Below, piece by piece: positions 63,656 to 64,000 of a stretch of 64,000 bases of DNA; within the stretch, counting starts at the first letter, position 1, and each line of letters starts with the position of its first letter. The notes under the pieces are model-generated. The model was not told the DNA's origin. It did no database searches and saw only the letters and a program-made list of their open reading frames with translations. Source of the stretch: Pedobacter sp. L105. GTDB taxonomy: Bacteria; Bacteroidota; Bacteroidia; Sphingobacteriales; Sphingobacteriaceae. Location of the stretch: positions 94,646-158,645 of the forward strand of contig NZ_LMUP01000003.1 in NCBI RefSeq assembly GCF_009765875.1. The letters are read 5' to 3'. Both the position numbers and the translations under genes were made by a program.

Positions 63656-64000
63656 ATGTCAAAGACGATTTTAATAACCGGAACAAGTTCCGGATTCGGA
63701 AAACTAATGGCTTTAGATCTGGCCAAAAAAGGAAACAGGGTAATTGCTGCTATGCGCAATATAACTACTAAAAATGCTGATATAGCAAAGGAATTGGGTG
63801 TTATACCTAATATCGAAGTGGTTGAAATGGATGTGACCAGCACCGCCTCGGTAAACGCTGCTGTCGAAACAACAGTCAAAAAATACGGGCAGATTGATGT
63901 ATTGGTCAATAATGCGGGAATAACCGGATTTGGATTATTCGAAGCAACTTCTATCGAACAAATGAAAAATATTTTTGAAGTGAACGTTTGGGGTTCTGTA
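63656..64000 (+). CDS. SDR oxidoreductase (3' partial)
   Basis: Starts at ATG 63656 (an ATG at 63629 is possible) and is open to the window end. Rossmann motif GTSSGFGKLMALDLA and NNAG are clear. Truncated only by the window edge. Confidence 0.9.
   Translation, partial: MSKTILITGTSSGFGKLMALDLAKKGNRVIAAMRNITTKNADIAKELGVIPNIEVVEMDVTSTASVNAAVETTVKKYGQIDVLVNNAGITGFGLFEATSIEQMKNIFEVNVWGSV

Overview
The window looks like Bacteroidota chromosome, most likely Sphingobacteriaceae (Pedobacter-like). The reasons are AT-rich intergenic DNA, several TAnnTTTG-type promoter elements, FecI/FecR/TonB-receptor signalling, secreted GH127 and GH39 enzymes, a tiny Hc1-like histone protein, DUF6266 proteins and many AraC-family regulators. 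I saw no rRNA, tRNA, CRISPR array, intact transposon or prophage. The genus is inference.

Layout. 1-10.5 kb: ion homeostasis and envelope functions (CPA2 and CPA1 antiporters, aldo/keto reductase, a DUF47-phosphoesterase-ABC exporter operon, Kup potassium transporter). 10.5-15.6 kb: an AraC regulator divergent from a complete TolC/HlyD/MFS tripartite efflux operon. 15.8-18.8 kb: Hc1-like protein, a CHASE3 protein, and LysR followed by a YeiH-type transporter. 18.9-26.2 kb: a copper-like locus (DUF3347 protein; a multicopper oxidase carrying a Met-rich insert and a CopB-like barrel tail) followed by ECF sigma, FecR anti-sigma and an STN-bearing TonB-dependent receptor. 26.4-33.4 kb: a hemicellulose/arabinan region (ECF sigma without FecR, GH127, GH39, AraC) broken up by a frameshifted response-regulator remnant, an Rpn-type nuclease gene and an orphan promoter. 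33.8-41 kb: YccF, PpnP, DUF2461, a frameshifted membrane protein, an SDR, a two-component system and a divergent TlpA-like lipid-envelope thioredoxin. 41-47.2 kb: SDRs, an ECF42-type sigma operon with YCII/DGPF and CMD partners, an epimerase and an AraC regulator.

47.2-51.5 kb is gene-poor and very AT-rich. It holds a nonsense-mutated nucleotidyltransferase, several orphan small ORFs, a strongly structured candidate RNA, a 23-bp inverted repeat, a 10-bp tandem repeat, two DUF6266-type proteins and a gene fragment. It is the most unusual part of the window. 51.5-64 kb: PRC-barrel, GNAT and M1 peptidase genes, then alternating SDR/epimerase, AraC and Crp/Fnr genes with a decayed MFS transporter, ending inside another SDR gene.

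Working together: the efflux operon, the copper locus and the two-component/TlpA pair look like envelope stress and metal or toxin defence. The GH127/GH39 pair is the remnant of a polysaccharide-utilisation region that has lost its SusC/SusD-like genes. The SDR-regulator arrays look like redox or xenobiotic modules accumulated by duplication or transfer.
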